Origin: an uncultured Ruminococcus sp.
GTDB taxonomy: Bacteria > Bacillota > Clostridia > Oscillospirales > Ruminococcaceae
DNA length: 11,586 nt
NCBI GenBank assembly: GCA_937898375.1
Contig: CALEJX010000280.1
Span: forward strand, 1-11,586
Reading direction: 5' to 3'
Shown here: in pieces, positions 1 through 6,449 of the stretch
Position numbering within the stretch: the first letter of the stretch is position 1
Layout of the letters: each line of letters starts with the position of its first letter
Notes under the pieces: generated by a model
The model's input: only the letters and a program-made list of their open reading frames with translations
Database searches by the model: none
What the model was told of the DNA's origin: nothing
Position numbers and translations under genes: made by a program

Positions 1-742
1 TATATGCCATAACTGAGGGTGAAAGTCCTGTGGTATAGCTGTTGAGCAGGAAGAAAAGCGGCTGGTCGCTGAGAACGCCTGAGCAGGTCTTTACAAGGTC
101 ATAGATACAATCTTCAAGCTTCCATATCTCTCCGCCTGGTCCTCTGCCGTAGGACGGAGGGTCCATAACGATAGCGTCATAGGTCTTGCCACGGCGTATC
201 TCACGCTGAACGAACTTCTCACAATCGTCCACCAACCAGCGGATAGGCTTATCGGAAAGCCCTGACGCAGCGGCGTTTTCTCTTGCCCACTGCACCATGC
301 CCTTTGATGCGTCAACGTGTGAAACGCTTGCGCCTGCTTCGGCACAGGCAAGGGTAGCTCCGCCTGTGTATGCAAAGAGGTTAAGCACCTTTATATCTCT
401 GCCTGCATTTCTTATTTTATCCGCCATAAAGTCCCAGTTCACAGCCTGCTCAGGGAAAAGACCTGTGTGCTTGAAACCTGTTGGTCTGATGATGAACTTC
501 AAATTTTTATAGCTTATGTTCCAACTCTCAGGCAGGCGCTTTCTGTATTCCCATTCGCCGCCGCCCTTTGAGGAGCGGTGATAAATGCCGTCTGCCTTTG
601 TCCAAAGGTCAGAACGCTTTGGGGACTTCCAGATTATCTGAGGGTCAGGTCTGACAAGCACCTTGCCGCCCCAGCTTTCAAGCTTATCACCGCTTGAAGT
701 ATCTATTATCTTATAGTCTTTCCAGTTTTCTGCAATTCTCAT
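1..742 (-). CDS. Class I SAM-dependent (rRNA) methyltransferase, RlmI/COG1092-like, 3' end cut by window
   Basis: Probably transfers a methyl group from S-adenosylmethionine to RNA in the cytoplasm, by similarity to the RlmI/RlmK group of class I methyltransferases; the exact target base cannot be told. The frame opens at ATG 742-740 (MRIAENWKDY) and stays open for 247 codons to the left edge, so the C terminus is missing. Visible signatures are the SAM-binding motif I around residues 118-129 (KVLNLFAYTGGA), a following acidic strand end near D144 (SHVDAS), LVDDCEKF at 170-177, and the catalytic-type motif DPPSYGRG at 194-201. PEQAVNW (97-103) is also typical of this family. An AAGGAT Shine-Dalgarno-like sequence lies about 7 nt before the ATG. 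It is the last gene of the glmM group, 21 bp behind the flavoprotein gene. Family confident; substrate inferred. Confidence 0.88.
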   Translation of the reverse strand, partial: MRIAENWKDYKIIDTSSGDKLESWGGKVLVRPDPQIIWKSPKRSDLWTKADGIYHRSSKGGGEWEYRKRLPESWNISYKNLKFIIRPTGFKHTGLFPEQAVNWDFMADKIRNAGRDIKVLNLFAYTGGATLACAEAGASVSHVDASKGMVQWARENAAASGLSDKPIRWLVDDCEKFVQREIRRGKTYDAIVMDPPSYGRGPGGEIWKLEDCIYDLVKTCSGVLSDQPLFFLLNSYTTGLSPSVMAY

Positions 743-763
743 AATTCTATCCTTATATAAAAT

Positions 764-1456
764 TTACTTTTTCCACGGTCTTTTATTTTCCGTCCAGCCC
801 TTTGCCTGCCAATAGGCGCTGTCCGCAGGATTCCAGCCCTTTTTGTTTGCAAAGTGGAAAATTGTGAAATACATTCTGCCTTTAGGGCTGACCTTTGGCG
901 CAAAGCTGTCGCTTTTAAGCTTTGCGGCAATATGGTCGGTCTTTTTCTCTATGTTTGCAAGCATTTTGTCGGAAACTTTGCTCCAGTTCGTTGCGTGTAT
1001 GCCGAAGCCTATCTTATAAATCTTTGGCACGCCCCAAAATGACAAGCTGTCCGCCATATCTTTATTTGTGGAACTCGTTCCTGCCCCTGCGGCGGTGGAT
1101 ATTACAACGGCACGCTTTGAGAACATTTTCTCCTCAGGGCGGTGGACTATCCAGCGCCAGCCGTAATGGTCGAGCCATGCTTTCATTGAGCCTGTGCAGT
1201 GGTAAACATACACGGGAGAAGTGAGTATCAGCACATCTGCTTCGTCAACCGCTTTGGTGATAGGGCTTAGCTTCTCATAGTGCGGACACTTTTCTTCGCC
1301 TTTCATAAAGCAGTTGGTACAGCCGCAACAGAACTCGCCAAAATCTCTCGGCAGAAAAAACTCTGTCACCTCGCCGCCCAGCTTATCCGCCAACATTTTG
1401 CCTATATGATATGTAGAGCCTTTATGGTTTTGACCATTTATCAAAGCTATTTTCAA
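764..1456 (-). CDS. Flavodoxin-fold NAD(P)H-dependent oxidoreductase with Isf-like cysteine motif
   Basis: A 230-residue member of the NADPH-dependent FMN reductase / iron-sulfur flavoprotein superfamily, expected to bind FMN and move electrons in the cytoplasm; the physiological partner is unknown. The N terminus MKIALINGQNHKGSTYHIGK has the beta-strand plus phosphate-binding loop that holds the FMN phosphate. Cysteines at 43, 46, 49 and 57 form C-X2-C-X2-C-X7-C (with an extra C44), close to the compact motif that binds a 4Fe-4S cluster in archaeal Isf proteins, though many flavodoxin-like reductases carry a similar motif without a proven cluster. LTSPVYVYHCTGSMKAWLDH (78-97) is the conserved second FMN loop region. 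The tail (about 195-230) is Trp- and Lys-rich. The ribosome site GGTGA overlaps the glmM stop; the gap to glmM is 9 bp, so the two are almost surely co-transcribed. No functional link to cell-wall synthesis is evident. Confidence 0.88.
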   Translation of the reverse strand: MKIALINGQNHKGSTYHIGKMLADKLGGEVTEFFLPRDFGEFCCGCTNCFMKGEEKCPHYEKLSPITKAVDEADVLILTSPVYVYHCTGSMKAWLDHYGWRWIVHRPEEKMFSKRAVVISTAAGAGTSSTNKDMADSLSFWGVPKIYKIGFGIHATNWSKVSDKMLANIEKKTDHIAAKLKSDSFAPKVSPKGRMYFTIFHFANKKGWNPADSAYWQAKGWTENKRPWKK

Positions 1457-1465
1457 AATATCACC

Positions 1466-2809
1466 TTACATTTTCTCGATAAGCTCGGCTATCTTGTATG
1501 CGTATTCTGTGATTATGCCTGTTCTCTTGCCCTCTATCATAACACGAACGAGAGGCTCTGTGCCTGACTCACGGACAAGTATCCTGCCCTCGTCACCAAG
1601 CTTTTCGGAATACATCTTGATAGCGTCTGTTATCTCAGGGACTTTATCCCACAGACCCTTTTTGTCGGCTGTTATCTTAACGTTCACAAGCACCTGCGGA
1701 TAGCACTCCATGCAGGAAGCAAGCTCGCTTGCCTTTTCGCCTGTGCATTTGAGAACTGTCAGAAGCTTTGTTCCTGTCAGCTCGCCGTCGCCTGTGTTTG
1801 CATAGTCAAGAAGAATGATATGACCTGACTGCTCGCCGCCGATATTATATCCGCCTTTGAGCATTTCTTCAAGAACATATCTGTCACCAACTTTTGTAGT
1901 AGCGGCAACGATGCCGTTTGCTTTTGCATACTTGAAGAAGCCGAGGTTTGTCATAACTGTAACAACGCAGGTGTTGTTTTTGAGTATGCCCATGCTCTTC
2001 ATATATTTTGAGAAGATAGCAAGTATCTTGTCGCCGTCGATAAGCTCGCCCTTTTCGTCAACTGCAAGACATCTGTCGGCGTCGCCGTCAAAGGCAAGAC
2101 CCATATCACAGCGGTTTTCCACAACTGCCTTTTGCAGACCCTCGATATGTGTTGAGCCGCAATCCTTATTTATATTCGTGCCGTCAGGCTTATCGTTGAG
2201 CATTATGCACTTTGCGCCAAGTCCCTCGAAAATTCTCTGTGCGCACACGGAAGCTGAGCCATTCGCACAATCAAGCGCCACACGGATACCATTGAAATCT
2301 GTCTGAACGGTCTTCATAACATAGCGGATATAATCCCAAGCTGCGTCTTTTTCGTAGTAAACGTGACCGATATCACAGCCGTCTTTAAGCTCTATCTTTT
2401 CAGGTGTATCGAGGATAAGAGCTTCTATCTCGTTTTCTATCTCGTCAGAAAGTTTGAAGCCTGTGCCTGAGAAAAGCTTTATGCCGTTGAACTCAACAGA
2501 ATTGTGCGAAGCGGATATCATAACGCCTGCGTCTGCGTTGTATTTCTTTACAAGCATTGCAACGGCAGGGGTAGGAACAACGCCTAAGATGTGAGCGTCT
2601 GCGCCAACTGAGCAGATACCTGCGACCAAAGCGGACTCCAGAATGTCGCCTGAGATACGGGTGTCTTTGCCTATGATTATCTTAGCCTTGTGGTTTGTTT
2701 CCTTGGTGAGTACCATTGCGGCCGCTCTGCCTATCTGCATAGCAAGCTCGCAGGTAAGCTCTGTGATAGCTACTCCTCTTGCGCCGTCAGTTCCAAATAA
2801 TCTTCCCAT
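1466..2809 (-). CDS. glmM: Phosphoglucosamine mutase
   Basis: Interconverts glucosamine-6-phosphate and glucosamine-1-phosphate, the second step from fructose-6-phosphate to UDP-GlcNAc, feeding peptidoglycan synthesis (and MurA, also in this window). The 447-residue protein has the usual length. It opens with MGRLFGTDGARG, and all alpha-D-phosphohexomutase signatures are present: phosphoserine loop ISASHNS with S101 as the expected phospho-acceptor, metal-binding DGDADR at 241-246, sugar-binding GEQSGH at 325-330, and phosphate-binding RESGTEP at 413-419. The residue after SHN is Ser104 where most phosphohexomutases have Pro. The start is ATG 2809-2807 with AGGAG 9 nt upstream; a small GAGGT-ATG-ACCTC palindrome (2828-2840) lies just above it. 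In 2841-2900 the minus strand is very AT-rich with a possible TTGATA -35 element, but I find no convincing -10 partner. First gene of the glmM / flavoprotein / methyltransferase group. Confidence 0.97.
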   Translation of the reverse strand: MGRLFGTDGARGVAITELTCELAMQIGRAAAMVLTKETNHKAKIIIGKDTRISGDILESALVAGICSVGADAHILGVVPTPAVAMLVKKYNADAGVMISASHNSVEFNGIKLFSGTGFKLSDEIENEIEALILDTPEKIELKDGCDIGHVYYEKDAAWDYIRYVMKTVQTDFNGIRVALDCANGSASVCAQRIFEGLGAKCIMLNDKPDGTNINKDCGSTHIEGLQKAVVENRCDMGLAFDGDADRCLAVDEKGELIDGDKILAIFSKYMKSMGILKNNTCVVTVMTNLGFFKYAKANGIVAATTKVGDRYVLEEMLKGGYNIGGEQSGHIILLDYANTGDGELTGTKLLTVLKCTGEKASELASCMECYPQVLVNVKITADKKGLWDKVPEITDAIKMYSEKLGDEGRILVRESGTEPLVRVMIEGKRTGIITEYAYKIAELIEKM

Positions 2810-2984
2810 AATAATTAGCTCCTTTTCGAGGTCATACCTCTATATTATTTTTTATTTATGTAAACTCTATATTAACTCACATATCAAATTGATCCGATAC
2901 AATTTTTTTGCCAAAGGCAGAACGCAGGTGGCAGGCAACCAAAAGTCGCCAATACGGAATAAGGCAGAAAGTGCGGTTGCAGAC

Positions 2985-3003
2985 GGGCGACCAAAGGTCG
3001 CCC
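2985..3003. repeat. Perfect inverted repeat, 8-bp arms with AAA loop
   Basis: GGGCGACC-AAA-GGTCGCCC is a perfect dyad that can form an 8-bp GC-rich hairpin on either strand. It is the strongest element of the intergenic repeat cluster. No T-run follows it on either strand, so it is not a standard intrinsic terminator. Confidence 0.75.
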
Positions 3004-3043
3004 CTACAGAACAAGAAATTCATCGCCGCTAGGCGATACCTTA

Positions 3044-3064
3044 ATTCCTCATTCCTCATTCCTC
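3044..3064. repeat. Tandem repeat, 3 x ATTCCTC
   Basis: Three exact head-to-tail copies of a 7-bp unit (GAGGAAT on the minus strand), ending 13 bp before the ruvB stop codon. The unit contains GAGG, but no gene starts near it, so it is not acting as a ribosome site for any gene seen here. Confidence 0.85.
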
Positions 3065-3077
3065 ACTAAAGCTAAGC

Positions 3078-4115
3078 TCAAAGGTGCGTTTGTCCGTCTT
3101 TAAGAAAGCCCAAGTGATCGTAAGCAAGCTGAGTTGCCACACGCCCCCTAGGGGTCTTTGAGAGGAAGCCAAGCTGCATAAGATACGGCTCGCAAACGTC
3201 CTCAATAGTGACAGACTCCTCGCCGATAGCCGCCGCAAGAGTTTCAAGTCCCACAGGGCCGCCGTCATAGCCTTTTATTATCATCGTCAGCAGACGTTTG
3301 TCAAGAGAGTCAAGTCCCAGCTTGTCAACGTCCATTCTGTTAAGGGCTATCTTTGCAATGTCTGCAGTTATCCTGCCGTCGCCCATGACTTCGGCAAAAT
3401 CACGCACACGCCTTAAAAAGCGGTTTGCTATTCTCGGCGTTCCTCTTGAACGCTTCGCAATCTCCTCTGCGCCGTCATCATCACAAGCCACACCAAGCAA
3501 AACTGCGGAACGCTTTACGATATCAGAAAGCTGTTCGGTATTGTAAAGCTCCAAACGCTGGATAACGCCGAAACGATCTCTCAGCGGTGCGGAAAGCGAG
3601 CCTGCTCTTGTGGTAGCGCCTATAAGAGTGAACTTGTTAAGCTCTATCCTTATAGACCTTGCCGCAGGACCTTTGCCCATGATAATATCCAAAGCATAAT
3701 CTTCAAGGGCAGGATAAAGGACTTCCTCCACCTGTCTTGAAAGGCGGTGTATCTCGTCGATAAAAAGCACGTCGCCTTTTTCAAGGTTTGTAAGAAGCGC
3801 CGCAAGGTCGCCCGGCTTTTCAATGGCAGGACCTGAGGTTATCCTGATGTTCACTCCCATTTCGTGGGCGATTATCGCCGAAAGGGTGGTCTTGCCCAGA
3901 CCAGGAGGGCCGTAGAGCAGAACATGGTCAAGGCTGTCGCCCCTGTTCTTTGCCGCTTGTATATATATTTTCAGGTTTTCTTTGACCTTTTCCTGACCGA
4001 TATACTCGTCAAGGGTTTTAGGTCTAAGGCTCACCTCAAAGTCGTCAGTTGTTTCCGCCTGAGTTTCTTTCGGGGTGACTATCCTGTCTATATCAAAATC
4101 TCCTTTTTCGATCAT
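3078..4115 (-). CDS. ruvB: Holliday junction branch migration ATPase RuvB
   Basis: Hexameric AAA+ motor that, with RuvA, drives branch migration of Holliday junctions in recombination and fork repair. The 345-residue length is normal. Visible in order: the RuvB N-terminal RPKTLDEYIGQEKVKENL (31-48), Walker A GPPGLGKTT (69-77), Walker B LFIDEIHRL (117-125), sensor-1 GATTRAG (166-172), the arginine-finger region LRDRFG (178-183), sensor-2 region RGTPRIANR (224-232), and the C-terminal winged-helix end with TPRGR (321-325). ATG 4115-4113 is preceded by GAGAGGAG with about 10 nt spacing, in the 16-bp gap after ruvA. It is the third and last gene of the ruvC-ruvA-ruvB operon; 13 bp after its stop the hairpin-rich repeat cluster begins, and no classical T-tailed terminator is seen. 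Confidence 0.98.
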   Translation of the reverse strand: MIEKGDFDIDRIVTPKETQAETTDDFEVSLRPKTLDEYIGQEKVKENLKIYIQAAKNRGDSLDHVLLYGPPGLGKTTLSAIIAHEMGVNIRITSGPAIEKPGDLAALLTNLEKGDVLFIDEIHRLSRQVEEVLYPALEDYALDIIMGKGPAARSIRIELNKFTLIGATTRAGSLSAPLRDRFGVIQRLELYNTEQLSDIVKRSAVLLGVACDDDGAEEIAKRSRGTPRIANRFLRRVRDFAEVMGDGRITADIAKIALNRMDVDKLGLDSLDKRLLTMIIKGYDGGPVGLETLAAAIGEESVTIEDVCEPYLMQLGFLSKTPRGRVATQLAYDHLGFLKDGQTHL

Positions 4116-4131
4116 TTATGGAGTTCTCCTC

Positions 4132-4731
4132 TCAAAATTTCGCAAGTCCGATAAGAGCCTTCTTTATAAGCTCCTCAACGCTCAAATTCGGGTCAAGCTT
4201 TGATATCACTGACATTGCTTCGCCCTCTGTATATCCAAGCACCACAAGGGCTGTGACAGCTTCCTCCACCGCTCCGCTTGGAACAGCCGCAAAGCCCTGC
4301 GCCGCACCTTCTCTGACGGATATGGTGTTTTCTTTTGCCACCTTATCCTTAAGCTCAAGGACTATCCTCTGTGCTGTCTTTGTACCGATACCCTTTATCT
4401 TGGTGAACGCCTTTGAATCCCCTGTGGCAACTGCAAGTGCAAACTGTGACGGGGTGCAGGCTGAAAGTATGGCAAGACCTGCTTTCGGGCCTACTCCGCT
4501 GACGGATATGAGCATACGGAAGCTTTTAAGCTCCTCCTGCGTTGCAAAGCCGAAAAGCTCCACTGCGTCCTCCCTTACAGAAAGATGTGTATAAAGCTTG
4601 ACCTCGCTTTTACCTGCTATCTGCTGCAAAGTGGAAAAGGTGGTTTTGCAGGCATAGCCAACGCCTGCACATTCTATTACGGCAAGGTCGCTTTCAGTAT
4701 GGACGAGCTTTCCGCTAAGTGAATATATCAT
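4132..4731 (-). CDS. ruvA: Holliday junction DNA helicase accessory protein RuvA
   Basis: Binds the four-way junction as a tetramer and loads RuvB. From ATG 4731-4729 the protein has 199 residues, as expected. MIYSLSGKLVHTESD begins the N-terminal OB-fold domain (about 1-63); two helix-hairpin-helix motifs follow, VSGVGPKAGLAIL (77-89) and IKGIGTKTAQRI (112-123); after a flexible linker (about 135-153) comes the C-terminal RuvB-contacting domain (EEAVTALVVLGYTEGEA to the end). The frame extends five codons further to a TTG at 4746, but that segment is the GAGGAG ribosome site itself and family members start at the MI(x)RL-type sequence, so 4731 is chosen. One base separates it from the ruvC stop, so translation is probably coupled. 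Confidence 0.97.
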   Translation of the reverse strand: MIYSLSGKLVHTESDLAVIECAGVGYACKTTFSTLQQIAGKSEVKLYTHLSVREDAVELFGFATQEELKSFRMLISVSGVGPKAGLAILSACTPSQFALAVATGDSKAFTKIKGIGTKTAQRIVLELKDKVAKENTISVREGAAQGFAAVPSGAVEEAVTALVVLGYTEGEAMSVISKLDPNLSVEELIKKALIGLAKF

Positions 4732-4732
4732 A

Positions 4733-5236
4733 TTATTTCTCCTCAAAATTCTTCATAACACGCCTTGTGTTCACAGAAAGCCCGTGAGTGATAGCGATAG
4801 CCACTGCGTCCGCTGTATCGTCAGGCTTTGGGATAGCTTTAAGGTGAAGCATGGTCTTTGTCATTTCCTGCACCTGCTTTTTCTCTGCACGTCCATAGCC
4901 GACTATGGAGCATTTCACCTGCAAAGGCGTATATTCATAAATGGGGATATTCCGTGTTATGGCAGGAAGCAGGGTCACTCCCCTTGCCTGCGCAACGTCA
5001 ATGGCGGTCTTTTCATTGGTGTTGAAAAAGAGCTTTTCTATTCCCATTTCATCAGGCTTATAGGTCGTTATTATCTCGGTCATATCGTCATAGATGACTT
5101 TCAGCCGTCTGTTGAAATCCATATCCGCAGAAGTGGTTATTGCGCCGTAGTCAACTACAGTGAATTTTCCGCTGTTGTATTCAAGCACTCCGAAGCCCAC
5201 AATGGCGTAGCCCGGGTCGATACCAAGTATTCTCAA
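4733..5236 (-). CDS. ruvC: Holliday junction resolvase RuvC (TTG start)
   Basis: Dimeric endonuclease that nicks Holliday junctions symmetrically, working with RuvAB. Starting at TTG 5236-5234 gives 167 residues, MRILGIDPGYAIVGFG, the normal N terminus. The four catalytic acidic residues are D7, E67, D140 and D143 (in IDPG, GIEKLFF and PDDTADA), lining up with D7/E66/D138/D141 of the E. coli enzyme as I remember it. The frame is open to an upstream TTG (5254) and GTG (5242), but the GGAGGAG ribosome site at 5242-5248 overlaps the GTG and is spaced about right for the TTG at 5236, which decides the start. First gene of the ruvCAB operon. No GAAC-N4-GTTC LexA core is seen upstream, so SOS control is not supported here. 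Confidence 0.96.
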   Translation of the reverse strand: MRILGIDPGYAIVGFGVLEYNSGKFTVVDYGAITTSADMDFNRRLKVIYDDMTEIITTYKPDEMGIEKLFFNTNEKTAIDVAQARGVTLLPAITRNIPIYEYTPLQVKCSIVGYGRAEKKQVQEMTKTMLHLKAIPKPDDTADAVAIAITHGLSVNTRRVMKNFEEK

Positions 5237-5293
5237 ATCCACTCCTCCGTTCAATTACAACGCTATCCTATAATGACCCTATTATAACAACTA

Positions 5294-5322
5294 ATTATAC
5301 CATATTTTTCGGTCAAATGCAA
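5294..5322 (-). promoter_or_regulatory. Promoter of the ruvCAB operon (extended -10)
   Basis: On the minus strand TGGTATAAT (5302-5294) is a perfect extended -10 element. Seventeen bases upstream is only a weak -35 (TTGCAT, 5322-5317); a better -35-like TTGACC (5316-5311) is too close. A second TATAAT lies 13 bp downstream (5286-5281) and might be an alternative -10. Expected transcription start near 5287, leaving about 50 nt of leader before ruvC. Confidence 0.65.
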
Positions 5323-5417
5323 GCAAAACGCTGAGTTTTCACCTATTTCTCACAAGGCGAAAATGTAGAAATGCCGTCCTGTGAAAAGCCTGTTTTTGGC
5401 TAAACTGACTATAGGGC

Positions 5418-5456
5418 AAAACAGCGGCCATCAGGCTTGACGCCGACGCCGCTGTT
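5418..5456 (-). terminator. Intrinsic terminator overlapping the Gx-transporter stop codon
   Basis: AACAGCGGC (minus strand 5456-5448) pairs perfectly with GCCGCTGTT (5428-5420), enclosing a 19-nt loop that holds a smaller GGC-GTCAA-GCC hairpin; TTTT follows. The left arm includes two bases of the TAA stop at 5457-5455. On the plus strand the same stem is followed by TATCTTTTT, so it may work in both directions, though no plus-strand gene needs it. Confidence 0.7.
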
Positions 5457-5964
5457 ATCTTTTTATGCTGTATTTTCTAAGGGGCGACTTCCAAAATCTT
5501 TGGAGTATAAGACCATTGAGCGTGCCTGTGAGAATGCCGCTTATTATGAGATAAGGCAAAAGGCTGAAAACCGCCCATGTGCCTGATATCACTGCCGCCG
5601 CACAAAGCTGACCTATGTTGTGAAAAAAACCGCCGAAAACTGACGTTACCCAAAGCTGGTTTTCACCAACTCTTGAAACCGCTATGCACATGGCGATATA
5701 CGCCAAAACGCCCCCTGTCAAAGAGAACGCAAAGCTAACCACAGTGCCGTAAAGTCCTGCCGCAAGGACTATTCGCAGGAGAAGCACCAAGCCTGCTTCT
5801 TTTCTGCCGATAAAAAGCATTGCCGCCATTGTGACTATATTGGCAAGACCAAGCTTCATGCCGCCTATGGGCATAACAGGAAACTGCGCTTCAACCATGA
5901 AAATGATAAGGGACAAGGCAGTGAAAATCCCTATGAGGGTGATTTTTTGTACTGATATCTTCAT
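5455..5964 (-). CDS. Gx-transporter family membrane protein (heptaprenyl diphosphate synthase component I-like)
   Basis: A 169-residue integral membrane protein of the Gx transporter / Hpre_diP_synt_I family (related to ECF-type small-molecule transporter S-components). Its substrate is not established and the synthase name is historical. I estimate five to six hydrophobic helices, roughly 8-27, 38-55, 57-79, 83-97, 105-128 and 131-154. Family-typical segments are MKLGLANIVTMAAM (36-49) and GGFFHNIGQL (111-120). The C-terminal tail is short and basic (KSPLRKYSIKR). ATG 5964-5962 follows the NusG-II stop by 10 bp; the ribosome site GGGGTGAAA overlaps that stop codon, so the two genes form one tight unit. 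In other Firmicutes this pair often stands near Rnf or FMN-transferase (ApbE) genes, which suggests a redox or flavin link, but none is visible here. Confidence 0.85.
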   Translation of the reverse strand: MKISVQKITLIGIFTALSLIIFMVEAQFPVMPIGGMKLGLANIVTMAAMLFIGRKEAGLVLLLRIVLAAGLYGTVVSFAFSLTGGVLAYIAMCIAVSRVGENQLWVTSVFGGFFHNIGQLCAAAVISGTWAVFSLLPYLIISGILTGTLNGLILQRFWKSPLRKYSIKR

Positions 5965-5974
5965 GCTTTCACCC

Positions 5975-6346
5975 CTATGTAACAGCGTCGGCAGAGGTTT
6001 CGCCGACTATTTTTATCACAAGCTTATGGGGTGCGCAAATGACGGTCTGCCCTGCGTGGGATATCTTTCCTGCATGGACGCAGGTCTGGTTTGAGCAATC
6101 CGCTGAGGACACCCATATGCTCCCCTCGCCAACGGTTATGGTATTGGCGCCGTTTTCTGTTTTTATCTCAAATGAATACTCCTTATCGGGGGAGGGGGCG
6201 GAAACTTTCTTTACGAGCTTGCCGTTTTCATAAATCTCGGCGGAATTTTCTCCGCTTTTTGCCCCTGTGGAGAAAATAAAAGCCATGCAGACTAAGCAAA
6301 CACCTGCGAACACTGCCGCCCATATGAGATTTTTTCTGATTTTCAT
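5975..6346 (-). CDS. NusG domain II-containing protein, membrane-anchored
   Basis: A 123-residue protein with one N-terminal membrane segment (about residues 6-26, after MKIRKN) and an extracytoplasmic NusG-domain-II beta fold (PF07009-type). Despite the name it is not a transcription factor; its function is unknown. The domain is seen from AEIYENGKLVKKV through the end, with the conserved cysteine pattern C84-X4-C89-X14-C104 (ADCSNQTCVHAGKISHAGQ, then VICAPHKLVI), which could bind a metal or cofactor or form a disulfide. The start is ATG 6346-6344, preceded by AAGGGGG with 8 nt spacing; an in-frame ATG at 6367 lacks a ribosome site. It is co-transcribed with the Gx-transporter gene from the promoter at 6386-6414. 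Confidence 0.87.
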   Translation of the reverse strand: MKIRKNLIWAAVFAGVCLVCMAFIFSTGAKSGENSAEIYENGKLVKKVSAPSPDKEYSFEIKTENGANTITVGEGSIWVSSADCSNQTCVHAGKISHAGQTVICAPHKLVIKIVGETSADAVT

Positions 6347-6385
6347 CTGCTCCGCCCCCTTTTTCATGAGATAAATACCATGAAA

Positions 6386-6414
6386 AGTATAACATAAGCC
6401 TGCTTTTTCGTCAA
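6386..6414 (-). promoter_or_regulatory. Promoter of the NusG-II / Gx-transporter operon
   Basis: On the minus strand TTGACG (6414-6409) and TATACT (6391-6386) are separated by exactly 17 bp, and TGT precedes the -10 (extended -10). This is a near-consensus vegetative promoter; transcription should start near 6379, about 33 nt before the chosen ATG at 6346. Confidence 0.8.
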
Positions 6415-6449
6415 GGCAGTGCTAAGTGTCTTGTTTTTTGTACTCAAAT

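Larger units (their letters stand above)
2905..3064. repeat. Intergenic hairpin-rich repeat cluster between ruvB and glmM
   Basis: This 268-bp gap (2810-3077) has no gene. It contains a series of short inverted repeats: TGCC-AAA-GGCA (2909-2919, next to seven T's), GGCAAC-CAAAA-GTCGCC (2934-2950, closed by one G-U pair if transcribed from the minus strand), the perfect GGGCGACC-AAA-GGTCGCCC (2985-3003), and ATCGCC-GCTA-GGCGAT (3022-3037). The first and third, and roughly the second, share a CC-AAA-GG type centre. Then follow three exact tandem copies of ATTCCTC (3044-3064). The composition is more GC-rich than the flanks. I recall similar palindromes with GAGGAAT repeats scattered between genes in Ruminococcus-type genomes, so I read it as a small interspersed, non-coding element; the minus-strand hairpins may also end ruvB transcription. 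No terminal repeats or target duplication could be fixed by eye. Confidence 0.6.

Noticed and set aside
1857..2306. Plus-strand 149-codon open frame opposite glmM
   Set aside because: Ser/Pro-rich mirror of glmM codon use; no homology signature.
2877..3059. Minus-strand 60-codon open frame across the repeat cluster
   Set aside because: Encodes only the translated hairpin repeats; composition and lack of a ribosome site argue against a protein.
3044..3064. CRISPR or minisatellite-type array
   Set aside because: Only three 7-bp units without spacers.
4732..4746. Upstream TTG start for ruvA (adds MRRNN)
   Set aside because: These codons are the GAGGAG ribosome site for the ATG at 4731, and RuvA proteins normally begin at the MI...L sequence.
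5237..5254. TTG 5254 or GTG 5242 as ruvC start
   Set aside because: The GGAGGAG ribosome site lies over these codons; it is spaced for TTG 5236.
5336..5387. TTTTCAC ... GTGAAAA inverted repeat upstream of the ruvC promoter
   Set aside because: Arms are only 7 bp of AT-rich sequence 38 bp apart; expected by chance and without a clear role.
6347..6367. ATG 6367 as start of the NusG-II protein
   Set aside because: No ribosome site precedes it, while AAGGGGG precedes the ATG at 6346 at good distance.
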